This document shows positions 1 to 11,114 of a DNA stretch of 64,000 nt, one piece after another. The translations under genes and the position numbers were made by a program. Numbering within the stretch: the first letter of the stretch is position 1; the number at the start of each line of letters is the position of its first letter. The notes under the pieces are model-generated. The model worked only from the letters and a program-made list of their open reading frames with translations, made no database searches and was not told the origin of the DNA. The DNA comes from Erodium maritimum (lineage: Eukaryota; Streptophyta; Magnoliopsida; Geraniales; Geraniaceae): positions 136,431,203 to 136,495,202 of the forward strand of contig OY997588.1 of the NCBI GenBank assembly GCA_963921825.1. The letters are read 5' to 3'.

Positions 1-148
1 AGCTCGAACCCGGTTGCATGTATGGCGTGAAAGCGGAGTTCTCATGAGGGCCCGTTAGAATTTCGTGGAAATCTCGTGCTAGTTCGTCGGGGGTGAATCC
101 TACTTCGTCACCACCTGATTGTGCACAAGACCCTTCGTCGCCCGACAT
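1..148 (-). CDS. N-terminal part of an unrecognised ORF inside a PIF/Harbinger-like element
   Basis: On the minus strand an ATG at 148-146 opens a frame that stays open to the window edge (49 codons seen). The start reads MSGDEGSCAQSGGDEVGFTP; I recognise no domain in it. A TATA box lies about 100 bp upstream at 247-254. Further upstream is a putative element terminus next to a TAA trinucleotide at 560-562, so the ORF is probably the start of a transposase or the accessory Myb/SANT-like ORF that these elements carry. That role is inference from position only. The protein continues beyond the left edge. Confidence 0.5.
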   Translation of the reverse strand, partial: MSGDEGSCAQSGGDEVGFTPDELARDFHEILTGPHENSAFTPYMQPGSS

Positions 149-246
149 TTTTCACGAGAATATTGGATATGAGATAGTAGAATGTGGGAATGGGAGAGTG
201 AAATTGGAGATTGAGTGAGTAATGAGTGAAAAAAATGAGGTTGGGG

Positions 247-254
247 TATTTATA
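247..254 (-). promoter_or_regulatory. TATA box for the left-edge ORF
   Basis: The minus strand reads TATAAATA about 92 bp upstream of the ATG at 148. This is normal plant spacing for a TATA box with a short leader. Confidence 0.5.
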
Positions 255-633
255 GGGTTTAAATTGTAGTAGATTTAATTAAAAAAAAAGTTACCGTTTC
301 CGACCGTTTGAAAACGGTCGGATTTTTTTTTACGCGGGAACACGTGGCGCCACGGGATTGGACGGGAGACGGAAGCGGGACGCGGGGCGAGGGACGCGGC
401 TCGGCCTGCGGTTGTGGGACGAGGGACGCGGGCTACGGCTCGGCCCGCATTTTTTAGGGATATAGGCCGCGTAAAAGCCGTCCCACAGTGGGACGACCCG
501 CGTCCCGCGACCCGCAAAGACGCAAGCCGAGCCTCAGGACCGGCCCATTGTTCTTGCTCTAACTAGGCTTCTTCAAAAACGAGGATTTACTTATTTATTT
601 ACTAGCATTTATATTATATTTACTTATTTACTG

Positions 634-784
<151 letters not shown>

Positions 785-829
785 TAAAAATATTAGATTG
801 ACAACGGGACTCTATGAGGGTGTAAAAGT

Positions 830-1070
830 GGGATAGCTTTTTTTTAGGTAAGAGATCCAGCAATCTTATCATGGGAACTTTTCGTAGCGTGGCAGAAACA
901 ACTAATGAGTTGCTCAGCTATTGTGCCCTGCGCCGCCGGTTCACTCCCGCTCTTTTGATTGATGATAGTTTTTTTTAGGTAAGAGATCCAGCAATCATAT
1001 GAGAACTTTTCCAAGCGTGGCAGAGACAAGTAATGAGTTGCTCGGCTATTGTGCCCTGTGCAGCCGGTTC
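830..1070 (+). repeat. 131-bp tandem repeat, two copies, left of unit A1
   Basis: Two copies of a segment starting aggtaagagatccagcaatc, at 846 and 977, give a 131-bp period. The same segment stands directly upstream of each ankyrin promoter (2154/2285, about 4586/4717, about 16377/16507). Its presence left of unit A1 suggests the remains of an earlier unit whose minisatellite has been lost. Confidence 0.85.
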
Positions 1071-1329
1071 ACTTTTTTTCCTACCAAGTTTATTAATTTA
1101 ATGGGAACATGCGAACTCAACAACAATTAACACATGCCAAGCTTAAAAATGCTCATCTTTTTTTTCCTACCAAGTTTATTAATTTAATTTTTCCCGCTTT
1201 GTTTTAAATACGATTTATTTTTTTTGCGCCAATATTTTTCGTTTTCCAAGATCTATCTATCAAGTAGTGTATTGCATATGTTTTGAAGTAAGAAAAAACA
1301 TGTACGAAAAAAATTATGATAAACACACA

Positions 1330-2112
1330 ATTTGCAAACCACATATATCATATTCTCAAACCATGTCACTGTTATTTGCAAACCATATATACAATATTTG
1401 CAAACTGTCTCATACATGCATAATCATACATTGCACATATATATTCGCAAACTACATCCCTTATATCCTCAAACCACCTCACTTATGCTCTCAAACGACA
1501 TTCATCATATCCTCAAACTCATATCACTCATATTCGCAACTCACGTGTCTAATACTCTTAACCCACTTCACTTGAAATCTCAAACAGCACACCTCGTATT
1601 CTCAAACCAACATACCTCATATTCTCAAATCATATCCCCCACATTCTCAAACCATATCCCTCATATTCTCAACTCGCATCACCATATTCTCAAACCACAA
1701 CCTCCTATATTTGCAAATCACACCACACTTTTCTCAAACCAACATACTTCATATTCTCAAATCATATCCCTCATATTCTCAAACCAAGATACCTCGTATT
1801 CTCAAATCATATTCCTCATGTTCTCAAACCATATCCCTCATATTCTCAAACCACAACCCCTATTTTGTAAACCACACCACACTTTTCTCAAACCACAACC
1901 CCTATATTTGCAAACCACCCCACACTTTTCTCAAACAATATATACTATATTCTCAAACCATGTCACTGTTATTTGCAAACCATATATACCATATTCGCAA
2001 ACCACATATATCATATTCTCAAAGCACATCACACTTTTCGCAAATCATATATGTCATATTCGCAAACCATATATACCATATTTTCAAACCACAAACCATA
2101 TATTTGCAAACA
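1330..2112 (+). repeat. ~22-bp minisatellite (A1)
   Basis: Degenerate units of 21-23 bp on the theme tattctcaaaccatatccctca, with tttgcaaaccacaccacactt variants. TAA/TAG/TGA hardly occur in the unit, so two overlapping frames stay open for 149-270 codons. The peptide periodicity (SNHIPHILK, SQTISLIFS) simply mirrors the DNA repeat. Confidence 0.9.
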
Positions 2113-2114
2113 AC

Positions 2115-2402
2115 ATCACACTCTCCCGCTCTTTTGATAGATGATAGCTTTTTTAGGTAAGAGATCCAGCAATCATATCATGGGAACTTTTCCTAGAGTA
2201 GCAGAGACAACTAATGAGTTGCTCGGCTATTGTGCCATATGCCGCCGGTTCACTCCCGCTCTTATGATAGATGGTAGTTTTTTTAGGTAAGAGATCCAGC
2301 AATCATATCATGAGAACTTTCGAAGCGTGGCAGAGACAACTAATGAGTTGCTCGGCTATTGTGCCCTGTGCAGCCGGTTCACTCCCGCTCTTTTGATAGA
2401 TA
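2115..2402 (+). repeat. 131-bp tandem repeats upstream of the A1 ankyrin promoter
   Basis: Two copies of the 131-bp segment (aggtaag at 2154 and 2285) plus a partial third. They lie between the minisatellite and the TATA region at about 2435. Confidence 0.85.
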
Positions 2403-2513
2403 TTATATTTTAATAAAGTTAAAAGTACAGGGGCTCTATATATATCAATGCTATCTACCCATTCCACCACCCATCTATTTTCTTTTCATCCTTCATATAT
2501 TCTAGGACAGAGT

Positions 2514-3431
2514 ATGACTGAGAGCAGAGGAGAAATTGAGGAAGATGAAGTGTCTAAAGCACTTCGTCGATACTGAGGAAAATGAAGTTTCTGAAGCACT
2601 TCGCGATACTCTCCCTGTCATAGGTATATATTAAACATTTTCGTGGTACATGTAATTAGTTTATTAATGTTATACAAATTTATCAGTATTTGTTTTTTGA
2701 AACTTATATTGATCTTATGAGTGCAGACTATCAGCCTTTTTGTACCGCAATACAACAAGGTGACTGGGTGCTCGTGAAAGAGTGTGTCCACATTTATCTT
2801 GAGTCAATGTGGGTGGAGGTTGGTCCAGATCGGACTGCCCTGCACCATATGTTTAGGGTTAATAACATTACAATGGGGTGTCGTTTGGTGGATAATGTAA
2901 CTACCAAAAAATTGGTAATCCGGGATAAAAATGGTTTTACATTGTTTGCTCTGCTAGCAACTATAACAGCTATGCAGCTCTTGATTGTATGGATCGTATG
3001 ATAAAAATGAACAAAGAGCTGCCAAATATTGTGACCACAACACTCTACCAGTCATAATGGCTTCAAGCAAAGGATGCATGGAAGCTACGCGTAAATTTTT
3101 TCAGGATACAGGTACACACGTACTCGACCCAGATTTTAGAATGATGGGGGTTGAATTGCTGGTGACTTTAATCAATATCAGATTGTATGGTAAGATGATT
3201 GTTTATTTTCATGATATATGTTAACATATTTTCAAAGTATAGCCCTAGATCTCTTTTCTTTTCTGATAACAAATTTTCGGATCCCTTTTCTTTCTATAGA
3301 TTCAACTCTATCTCTAATTTCTCAATTTCCCAAGTTGCTTCTTCAATGTTGCATTCAAGGAACACCACCTATTCTTGCACTCTCACATTCTCTATGTGCT
3401 CTCCACAATGAATCCGAGGATAAAAAGTCAT
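2514..3431 (+). pseudogene. Ankyrin/PGG-type gene, 5' exons only, copy A1 (broken)
   Basis: Exons are recognisable at 2514-2623, 2687-3189 and 3300-3431 with GT/AG borders (tatg|gtaag, tatag|attc, tcat|gtacg). Exon 2 gives a run typical of plant ankyrin-repeat membrane proteins of the ITN1/ACD6-like group (YQPFCTAIQQGDWVLVKE, then RTALHH, then RDKNGFT). Exon 3 ends in the family's ...PILALSHSLCALHNESEDK stretch. The copy is dead: exon 1 hits TGA after KALRRY, and exon 2 has lost one base near 2960-2990, shifting the frame before PVIMASSKGC. The 3' exons with the PGG domain are absent; the next array unit follows instead. A TATA-like tctatatatat lies about 75 bp upstream. Confidence 0.8.
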
Positions 3432-3760
3432 GTACGTTTATTTTATTATTTGTTTTAAATTATGAGCCAACCATCCAAATGATACATATATATATTGGGA
3501 AGCATTAACGTGCGAACCCCTCTTAAAATGTGAATATGCGAACCCAACAACAACATGACACGTGTCAAGCTTAAAAATGTTCATCTTTTTTTTTTCCTAC
3601 CAAGTTTATTAATTTAATTTTTCCCGTTTTGTTTTAACTCCGATTTAATTTTTTTTGCGCCAATATTTTTCTTTTTCCAAGATCTATCTATCAAGTAGTG
3701 TATTGCATATGTTTTGAAATAAGAAAAAACATGTACGAAAAAAATTATGATAAACACACA

Positions 3761-4545
3761 ATTTGCAAACCACATATATCATATTCTCAAACCATGTCAC
3801 TGTTATTTGCAAACCATATGTGCAATATTTGCAAACTGTCTCATACATGCATAATCATACATTGCACATATATATTCGCAAACCACATCCCTTATATCTT
3901 CAAACCACCCCACTTATGCTCTCAAACGACATTCATCATATCCTCAAACTCATATCACTCATATTCTCAACTCACGTGTCTAATACTCTTAACCCACTTC
4001 ACTTGAAATCTCAAACAGCACACCTCGTATTCTCAAACCAACATACCTCATATTCTCAAATCATATCCCCCACATTCTCAAACCATATCCCTCATATTCT
4101 CAACTCGCATCACCATATTCTCAAACCACAACCTCCTATATTTGCAAATCACACCACACTTTTCTCAAACCAACATACTTCATATTCTCAAATCATATCC
4201 CTCATATTCTCAAACCAAGATACCTCGTATTCTCAAATCATATTCCTCATGTTCTCAAACCATATCCCTCATATTCTCAAACCACAACCCCTATTTTGTA
4301 AACCACACCACACTTTTCTCAAACCACAACCCCTATATTTGCAAACCACCCCACACTTTTCTCAAACAATATATACTATATTCTCAAACCATGTCACTGT
4401 TATTTGCAAACCATATATACCATATTCGCAAACCACATATATCATATTCTCAAAGCACATCACACTTTTCGCAAATCATATATGTCATATTCGCAAACCA
4501 TATATACCATATTTTCAAACCACAAACCATATATTTGCAAACAAC
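3761..4545 (+). repeat. ~22-bp minisatellite (A2)
   Basis: Second copy of the ctcaaacca-rich minisatellite, aligned almost base for base with 1330-2112. Confidence 0.9.
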
Positions 4546-4549
4546 ATCA

Positions 4550-4835
4550 CACACTCCCGCTCTTTTGATAGATGATAGCTTTTTTAGGTAAAAGATCCAG
4601 CAATCATATCATGGGAACTTTTCCTAGAGTAGCAGAGACAACTAATGAGTTGCTCGGCTATTGTGCCATATGCCGCCGGTTCACTCCCGCTCTTATGATA
4701 GATGATAGTTTTTTTAGGTAAGAGATCCAGCAATCATATCATGGGAACTTTCGAAGCGTGGCAGAGACAACTAATGAGTTGCTCGGCTATTGTGCCATGT
4801 GCAGCCGGTTCACTCCCGCTCTTTTGATAGATATT
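4550..4835 (+). repeat. 131-bp tandem repeats upstream of the A2 ankyrin promoter
   Basis: Same two-copy arrangement as at 2115-2402, between the minisatellite and the ankyrin promoter. Confidence 0.85.
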
Positions 4836-4943
4836 ATATTTTAATAAAGTTAAAGTACAAGGGCTCTATATATATCAATGCTATCTACCCATTCCACCAC
4901 CCATCTATTTTATTTTCATCCTTCATATATTCTAGGACAGAGT

Positions 4944-5861
4944 ATGACTGAGAGCAGAGGAGAAATTGAGGAAAATGAAGTGTCTAAAGCACTTCGTCGA
5001 TACTGAGGAAGATGAAGTTTCTGAAGCACTTCGCGATACTCTCCCTGTCATAGGTATATATTAAACATTTTCGTGGTACATGTAATTAGTTTATTAATGT
5101 TATACAAATTTATCAGTATTTGTTTTTTGAAACTTATATTGATCTTATGAGTGCAGACTATCAGCCTTTTTGTACCGCAATACAACAAGGTGACTGGGTG
5201 CTCGTGAAAGAGTGTGTCCACATTTATCTTGAGTCAATGTGGGTGGAGGTTGGTCCAGATCGGACTGCCCTGCACCATATGTTTAGGGTTAATAACATTA
5301 CAATGGGGTGTCGTTTGGTGGATAATGTAACTACCAAAAAATTGGTAATCCGGGATAAAAATGGTTTTACATTGTTTGCTCTGCTAGCAACTATAACAGC
5401 TATGCAGCTCTTGATTGTATGGATCGTATGATAAAAATGAACAAAGAGCTGCCAAATATTGTGACCACAACACTCTACCAGTCATAATGGCTTCAAGCAA
5501 AGGATGCATGGAAGCTACGCGTAAATTTTTTCAGGATACAGGTACACACGTACTCGACCCAGATTTTAGAATGATGTGGGTTGAATTGCTGGTGACTTTA
5601 ATCAATATCAGATTGTATGGTAAGATGATTGTTTATTTTCATGATATATGTTAACATATTTTCAAAGTATAGCCCTAGATCTCTTTTCTTTTCTGATAAC
5701 AAATTTTCGGATCCCTTTTCTTTCTATAGATTCAGCTCTATCTCTAATTTCTCAATTTCCCAAGTTGCTTCTTCAATGTTGCATTCAAGGAACACCACCT
5801 ATTCTTGCACTCTCACATTCTCTATGTGCTCTCCACAATGAATCCGAGGATAAAAAGTCAT
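4944..5861 (+). pseudogene. Ankyrin/PGG-type gene, 5' exons only, copy A2 (broken)
   Basis: Exons 4944-5053, 5117-5619 and 5730-5861 match A1 exon for exon and share its two lesions: the TGA in exon 1 and the one-base loss in exon 2. A G-to-T change turns the A1 residues MMGVE into MMWVE. Shared lesions mean the gene piece was already dead when A1 and A2 were duplicated. No PGG-domain exons follow. Confidence 0.8.
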
Positions 5862-5928
5862 GTACGTTTATTTTATTATTTGTTTTAAATTATGAACCAA
5901 CCATCCAAATGATATATATATATATATA

Positions 5929-7592
5929 GGTATACAATCCACTAAAAACTATATTTTCAATAAAAACTAAGGACTAACTTAAACCGTTGGATGAATTGAT
6001 TTTAATGGATGGGATTAAATGTAACAATAATGGCATGATTTGTAATTTTGTATAATTTCATATTTATTTCTGATTTTTCAGCTCCAATAAAGGTCACATT
6101 CGTCATTTAACAACACTAATTACCTAAACCTAATTTTCATTCTCTCATCCTCCCTAAACACACATCCACGATCAGTCATGCTTCTTATTCTCTCTCGCCA
6201 CAACCTCCTGGTTCTCCTCCGATCAGTGCTCATCTCCGTCTCCTTCGCGCATGGCTGTTTCTCCATGAAGAAAAAAGTGTCTTTGGGTAGATCGTGTGCC
6301 AAGGACTCGCCCTCTTCATTCCTCTCGCGAACTCCGCCACCGTGCCTTTACTACAACCTTCTCTAGTATGGTTTCAGATCGAATTTGGTAATGCTGTTAC
6401 GGGGAGCATTTTTTTTTTTGTGATTTTATGGTTTAATATCAAGTTCTGATTTTTTAGGAAAATCACAATCTATATCAGATTGACGAGGGTTTGTATGAAC
6501 AAAGGGTCAACTCAAAAAGTGGCTTTTTTGGGTAATGTCTTATTAGTTTTGGCTGATGATATTTGTTTCAAATCTACTCAGTATACTCAGAAATTGGATT
6601 GTTGTTTTGTGTTTTGGGAGGTCCTATTGAATCAACTGGATTGTTTTCGATGTCATCCTTTTAAAATAAATGTAGCCTTGGATATCAATAATATGATTTT
6701 CGATGGTTTGATTGGTTGGAACTAAATTGTATGGTCTAGTTAGAATTTTAATATGTGTCTATCGGTTGGATTGTGCCATTTCATTTCACTTAACTATTTA
6801 ATAGTGTGTATAATTTTTTATGGATGAGAGGTCTTACACAAATTAGTTTTATAAGTGCAGGTTGTGGATTAGGGAGTGCTTAGGTTTAGGAAAATGAAGC
6901 ACCATATACAAGGAAATGAAACACAATGTGTATGGAAATGAAACATCATTTCCTAGTTTAGAACTGAAGTCGGATTCATGAATGATGGTTTTGGGAAAAA
7001 TAATGGATACTGTGAAAATTTAAGACCAGCGAAATGAAACATGAAGCTCGACGAAATGAAACACCATTAAAATGAAAAACTCAAAACTCAAATCAGATGA
7101 AATATTAGGTGTGCTGAAACGAAACACCATATTCTAGTAAATGAAACATTATACTCATAGCTATAATTTAGTTCAAAATCCTGTGCAACAAATGAAAAAT
7201 TGCAAAATGAAAAACACATATCAAATGAAAGACACGATTCAACAAAATAAAAAATTCACCAAAATCAAATATGGAATTAGGAGACGAAACATTTAGTTGC
7301 ACTAAATGAAACATTTGATTCAGATATGAAAACAGCAGATGAAACATTCAGTGCATCAAAATGAAACAATTAATTTCCTATAGTAAAGCTACAGTCCGCT
7401 ATAGTAATTGTGTAGTAAAAAAATCAGATTTATCTTTCCACTTTAAATGTCTTAAATGCATTTAAAATTATGTTTATTTACATCTATGCCATTAATAAGA
7501 TGTTTAATCTCATTCATCCATTTATTTCAATCCTATGGTCATAATTAGTCCCTAGTTTCTATTAAATAATTGGTTTTTAGTAGATAGTGTCC
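5929..7592 (+). mobile_element. MULE-like TIR element with atgaaac repeats and a GC-rich internal segment
   Basis: The left end ggtatacaatccactaaaaac and the reversed right end ggacactatctactaaaaac form an imperfect TIR, and similarity continues through aataaaaactaaggactaa / aatagaaactagggactaat. The flanks are atatatata (5920-5928) and atatatatg (7593-7601), compatible with the 9-bp duplication of Mutator-like elements, though the TA tract makes this weak. A relatively GC-rich block (6130-6370) with a 62-codon frame looks captured and is not recognised. From 6880 to 7390 the motif aaatgaaacaccat recurs many times. There is no transposase. A diverged copy lies at about 36100-38290. Confidence 0.6.
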
Positions 7593-8619
7593 ATATATAT
7601 GGGGAATGGTGCCAGATTCTGAGTTCTTTCACCACCACCCTATTCCACTTTTATTGTGTTCACAAAATAAAGAAAGGATGGTGAAATCTCTCTCCAAGAG
7701 TTTGAGGCCGATCCCTTTCTCTTATTTTTGCTCGGTTCTACTCTCTAGTTATGATTCATGTTGTAGAATCATGGTCTGTTCTGTGGGAAGAGAGGCGGGT
7801 TCAGGTTCTGGTTCAGTCTTCACCAAGCCTCGGGATGGTGTGTTGCCGGCAAAGTCGATGCCGACCAAGAGGACCGCCAAAAAAGGTCGGCGTGAGGGCA
7901 AGGATCTGGCCAACGACGGCGGTTCTGCAGAGCCTTCTGCAGCAAAGAAGCAACGAAAAGGGATTGGGGTCACACCCGATCAACCTGTGCCGGTTGCTTC
8001 TGCAGAGAGATCGAAGGAGCAGGTCGGACTTGTTACAAGGAAGGAGAAGATCGGTTCAGACGGTAGGGACGAGGGTAAGCTCTTCCTTTACAATTTTCCT
8101 TTCGGTACGTATGAAGATTGGGTACGCAACGCACTTGGTCCCTTCGATGAAATCGATGCCGTTTCGTTACCGAAAAGAGAAAATCGACACGGGGTTTACT
8201 TCGGTTTTATCATGTTCAGAAGCAAGGAAGCGGCGCAGAAGGTCATTGAGACTTTTAATGGCTTTATCTTGAACGGGTACAGGATGTTCATCGCCTACGC
8301 TCGCCCCCGACGCAGTGCATCTTCTCCGGCGACATACTTTGTTTTACAGGATCAAAAACAGAGCAAGCATGTGGAGGGTCTGTCAGCGAATCTGAGGGCG
8401 AGGCTGTCGAATCACACGGCAAGAGTCCGGCCCCGGATTGTTTCGCTTCCAGTGAGCAAGCTCATGTTGTCGGAGACGCCAACACTTTCTCCCAGAACGA
8501 CGCCGACATGATCTCTCAGAGCGACGCCGGCACGATCTCTCAGAGTATTTCCCGGCAGGCACAGATTGCAGCCGATTCAACGGATCTTTTAGAGATCAAT
8601 CCTGGGATCACAGCGATTT

Positions 8620-11038
8620 TGTCACGCCCCAATTTCACTAAACCGAACTCAGGACGCGAACATTTAAAAACAAAAAAACACTTGAAACCTGTTTTGAATA
8701 AATACTCTGAAATTTCCATTTAGTTAACAAAAATAAGAGTATTTACAATACAAAAACGTCCCAACAAGTGGACAAGGTACAATATCCGTCACTAGACTCA
8801 ACAAAATAAAGACCAGACTCCGCTCCTAGCTCCACAAGCTTCAAGAGCTAACCTAGTCCGTCCGGCGATCAGTACCTGTAGGAAAAGCAGCTAGGGGTGA
8901 GCGTTCGCTCACCACCACAGATAACAGACTGACTATGGCATAATTAGTATATAAAGCCAGTAACACCAACCAAACCCAACATCAGGACCACAGTCCCCAA
9001 CTCAAGTACTCAACTGACCCACAACTTGTTACTTTCCTCAACAGACTCAACACTTGATAAAGTGATGTAGACCCGACACGACTATCGATGACCTCCTCCA
9101 AGGACACGACAGAAAGACTACACAACGCCAAACAAGATCACAAAGGATCGCACACCAGCTGCTCAGTAACCAATCTCAATCAGGTCCAGGATCGACCTAT
9201 CGCAATTCCTCGACACGAAGTCGGATCAGGCTGTCGACCTATCGCAATTCATCGACACTAAGTCGGATCAGGCTGTCGACCTATCACAGTTCATCGACAC
9301 TAAGTCGGATCAGGCTGTCGACCTTTCGAACTCACAACTTCAGGTAACCACAATCACAATCACAGGCAAGTTCAATCACACAGGCACTCAAGGCCACTCA
9401 AGACACCTCAACAGTCAAGACTCGGGTTCAACAACCCCACGGGCACTCACGGCCACCCAAGACACATCAACGGTCAAGACTCGGGTTCAACAACCCCACG
9501 GGCACTCACGGCCACTCAAGACACACCAACGGTCAAGACTCGGGCTGAACAACCCCACGGCACTCACGGCCACCCCAAAACACCAACAGTAAAGCACGGG
9601 CACTCACGGCCACCCATGACACCAATTTAAATAACACGGGCCCTCATGGCCACCCAGACACCAATTTAAATAACACGGGCTCTCATGGCCACCCAGACAC
9701 CAATTTAAATAACACGGGCTCTCATGGCCACCCAAGACAGAAATTAAACAGTCAACCTCCGGGCATGGTTATATGCCTCCAGTAATTTTAATATCGCTAA
9801 GTTCTCTATTCCTACGACACTACTAAGTGTCACATGCTTTTCTCATAAACGCTACAATCCCGTATCATGCTTTTCTAATATTTAAAAAGATAAACCTACT
9901 CAACCCATGACACCCTGGTGTCACATGCAATTCTACTGTTAACTTTCCCTAATCAGGGCCGAGATCCGGCTACTTTTCCCTACCTCGTATATAACTCCAA
10001 AAGCGCTCCACTAAACCCCGATGTAATCCCAGTCAATCGCCGAGCTTCCCTTTGCCTCAGTCTGCAGCACGATCTAAAAGAACACAATTTTAACTCACCT
10101 TCAAACTAGTACGAATAAACCGAAAGTCAATAAACTTAACGCCTAAACGTAACCCCGACAATGTCAATCACTCCCAAAGGCCCGATTCGCCCGACATGGC
10201 GAATCTGCCCGGGTTTTGTAAATTGCCTTCCGGGGCTCCAAAAGTCCCCGTTTTCGTTTCTACGGTCTTAGAATAGTTCAAGGAACCAAATGTACTTGAA
10301 GGAATCGAATTCCGACTTCCGAGTCAATTAATTAACGTTTAAAGTTTCTAAAACCCGTTAATTACAACTTTTCCAATTTAATTCCAATTTTCGATTCGGA
10401 TTAGGATAAATGGTCCGGGGAACGTTTTAAACCTCCCGAACACTAAAACCGAGCACCCGAGTGCATGGGCCCCACTCGGCCCATTTGGCCGTGGGCCCTA
10501 GGGTTTAAAAGGGGCTCGGCCACCATGGTGGTGGCCGGCCCTAGGTCCGGCCATGCTTCTCTCCCCCTTAGTTTCCCCCCAAAACTAACACCACCACAAT
10601 TAGGACAAGTGTCAAGGTGGGTCCCACACCTTTTGGAAAATATCTACTTGATATTTTCCAATCAGAATCGCGAAAATCGGACGTTTCGGGCCCTGAACGG
10701 GCACTTTTCCCAAGAAATTACGAAACTTGACGGGCTACAAGGAAACGGCTCAACTAAGACCGCTGCGACGACGGCTAAGCTTTTTGGATCCAAAACGGTC
10801 CTCGAATGGACCAAAACGTCGCTCGGTTGACTTTTCCAGCGAAAAGTCAACATTTCCCAAATTGATCAGAAAGTTGCCCTGAGTCCCCTGGAACTCATTT
10901 TGGTTGATAACGGAGTCAACTTAAGTCCGGTATGACCCTCGGGGTCAATTTAGGTTAAGTTAAGTGTGTGTCTCAAAAATTTTAAATTTTCCTGTTTTTC
11001 GCAGGTTTGACTGACGTTGACCAGAAGTGGTTATTACA
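8620..11038 (-). mobile_element. Solo LTR of a Ty3/gypsy-type element (2,419 bp), TSD GATTT
   Basis: On the minus strand it starts TGTAATAACCAC and ends GGGGCGTGACA, the TG...CA pattern with the long GGGGCGTGACA/TGTCACGCCCC ending of a common plant gypsy LTR type. The 5 bp on both sides are GATTT (8615-8619 and 11039-11043), a perfect target-site duplication, so this is a complete LTR without internal region. It sits antisense inside the RRM gene. It shares most of its length with the LTR at 11115-14414 in the opposite orientation. Confidence 0.88.
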
Positions 11039-11043
11039 GATTT

Positions 11044-11114
11044 GTTCCTCTTCTGTTTCACGATCTGATTGTCGCGAGGATGTCCGTAATCTGCGCTTAA
11101 TCACTAACAGTCGC
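11044..11114 (+). CDS. 71-bp internal piece of the RRM/AT-hook reading frame between the two LTRs
   Basis: After taking out each LTR with one TSD copy, these 71 bp join 8619 to 14420. The reading frame passes through without a stop at either joint, linking the frame ending ...GITAI to the frame starting EDNQRVQLGNG. This is the host gene's own sequence, not a spacer of a foldback element. Confidence 0.7.

Larger units (their letters stand above)
1..559 (-). mobile_element. Terminus of a PIF/Harbinger-like DNA transposon (continues off the left edge)
   Basis: Read on the minus strand, the sequence starts GAGCAAGAACAATGGG at 559 and is directly preceded by the trinucleotide TTA (TAA on the plus strand, 560-562). 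PIF/Harbinger elements duplicate TWA and plant members often start GAGCA. The 300 bp inside the end are very GC-rich and contain a short palindrome (ccgaccgttt/aaacggtcgg near 300-320), as in subterminal regions. The other end is outside the window, so the duplication cannot be confirmed. Confidence 0.45.
1084..3514 (+). repeat. Array unit A1 (about 2.43 kb): left end, minisatellite, 131-bp repeats, ankyrin 5' exons
   Basis: This stretch is nearly identical to 3515-5928 with an offset of 2430-2431 bp, and more distantly similar to 15310-17715. The order is the same in each: a TIR-like left end with aagtttattaatttaattttt and gcgccaatatttttc, the ~22-bp minisatellite, two 131-bp repeats, a TATA-bearing promoter, and three ankyrin-type exons. 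A1 and A2 share a frameshift that A3 lacks, so A1/A2 is the younger duplication. Confidence 0.9.
3515..5928 (+). repeat. Array unit A2, ending in a (TA)n run
   Basis: Near-identical copy of A1; I noticed only scattered single-base differences. It ends at a (TA)n tract (5912-5928). The matching (TA)n and unit start resume at 15308, so the 9.4 kb between is inserted DNA. Confidence 0.9.

Noticed and set aside
1267-2160. Open frames of 149-270 codons over the minisatellites (also 3698-4591, 15454-16512, 17916-18944)
   Set aside because: Two registers are open at once because the 22-bp unit has almost no stop triplets. The peptide only mirrors the DNA repeat, with no start context or domain.
7606-7770. 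Upstream in-frame ATG as the start of the RRM gene
   Set aside because: Not excluded, but the 55 added residues are hydrophobic/irregular and look like leader sequence. I chose the ATG at 7771, after which the basic N-terminus begins.
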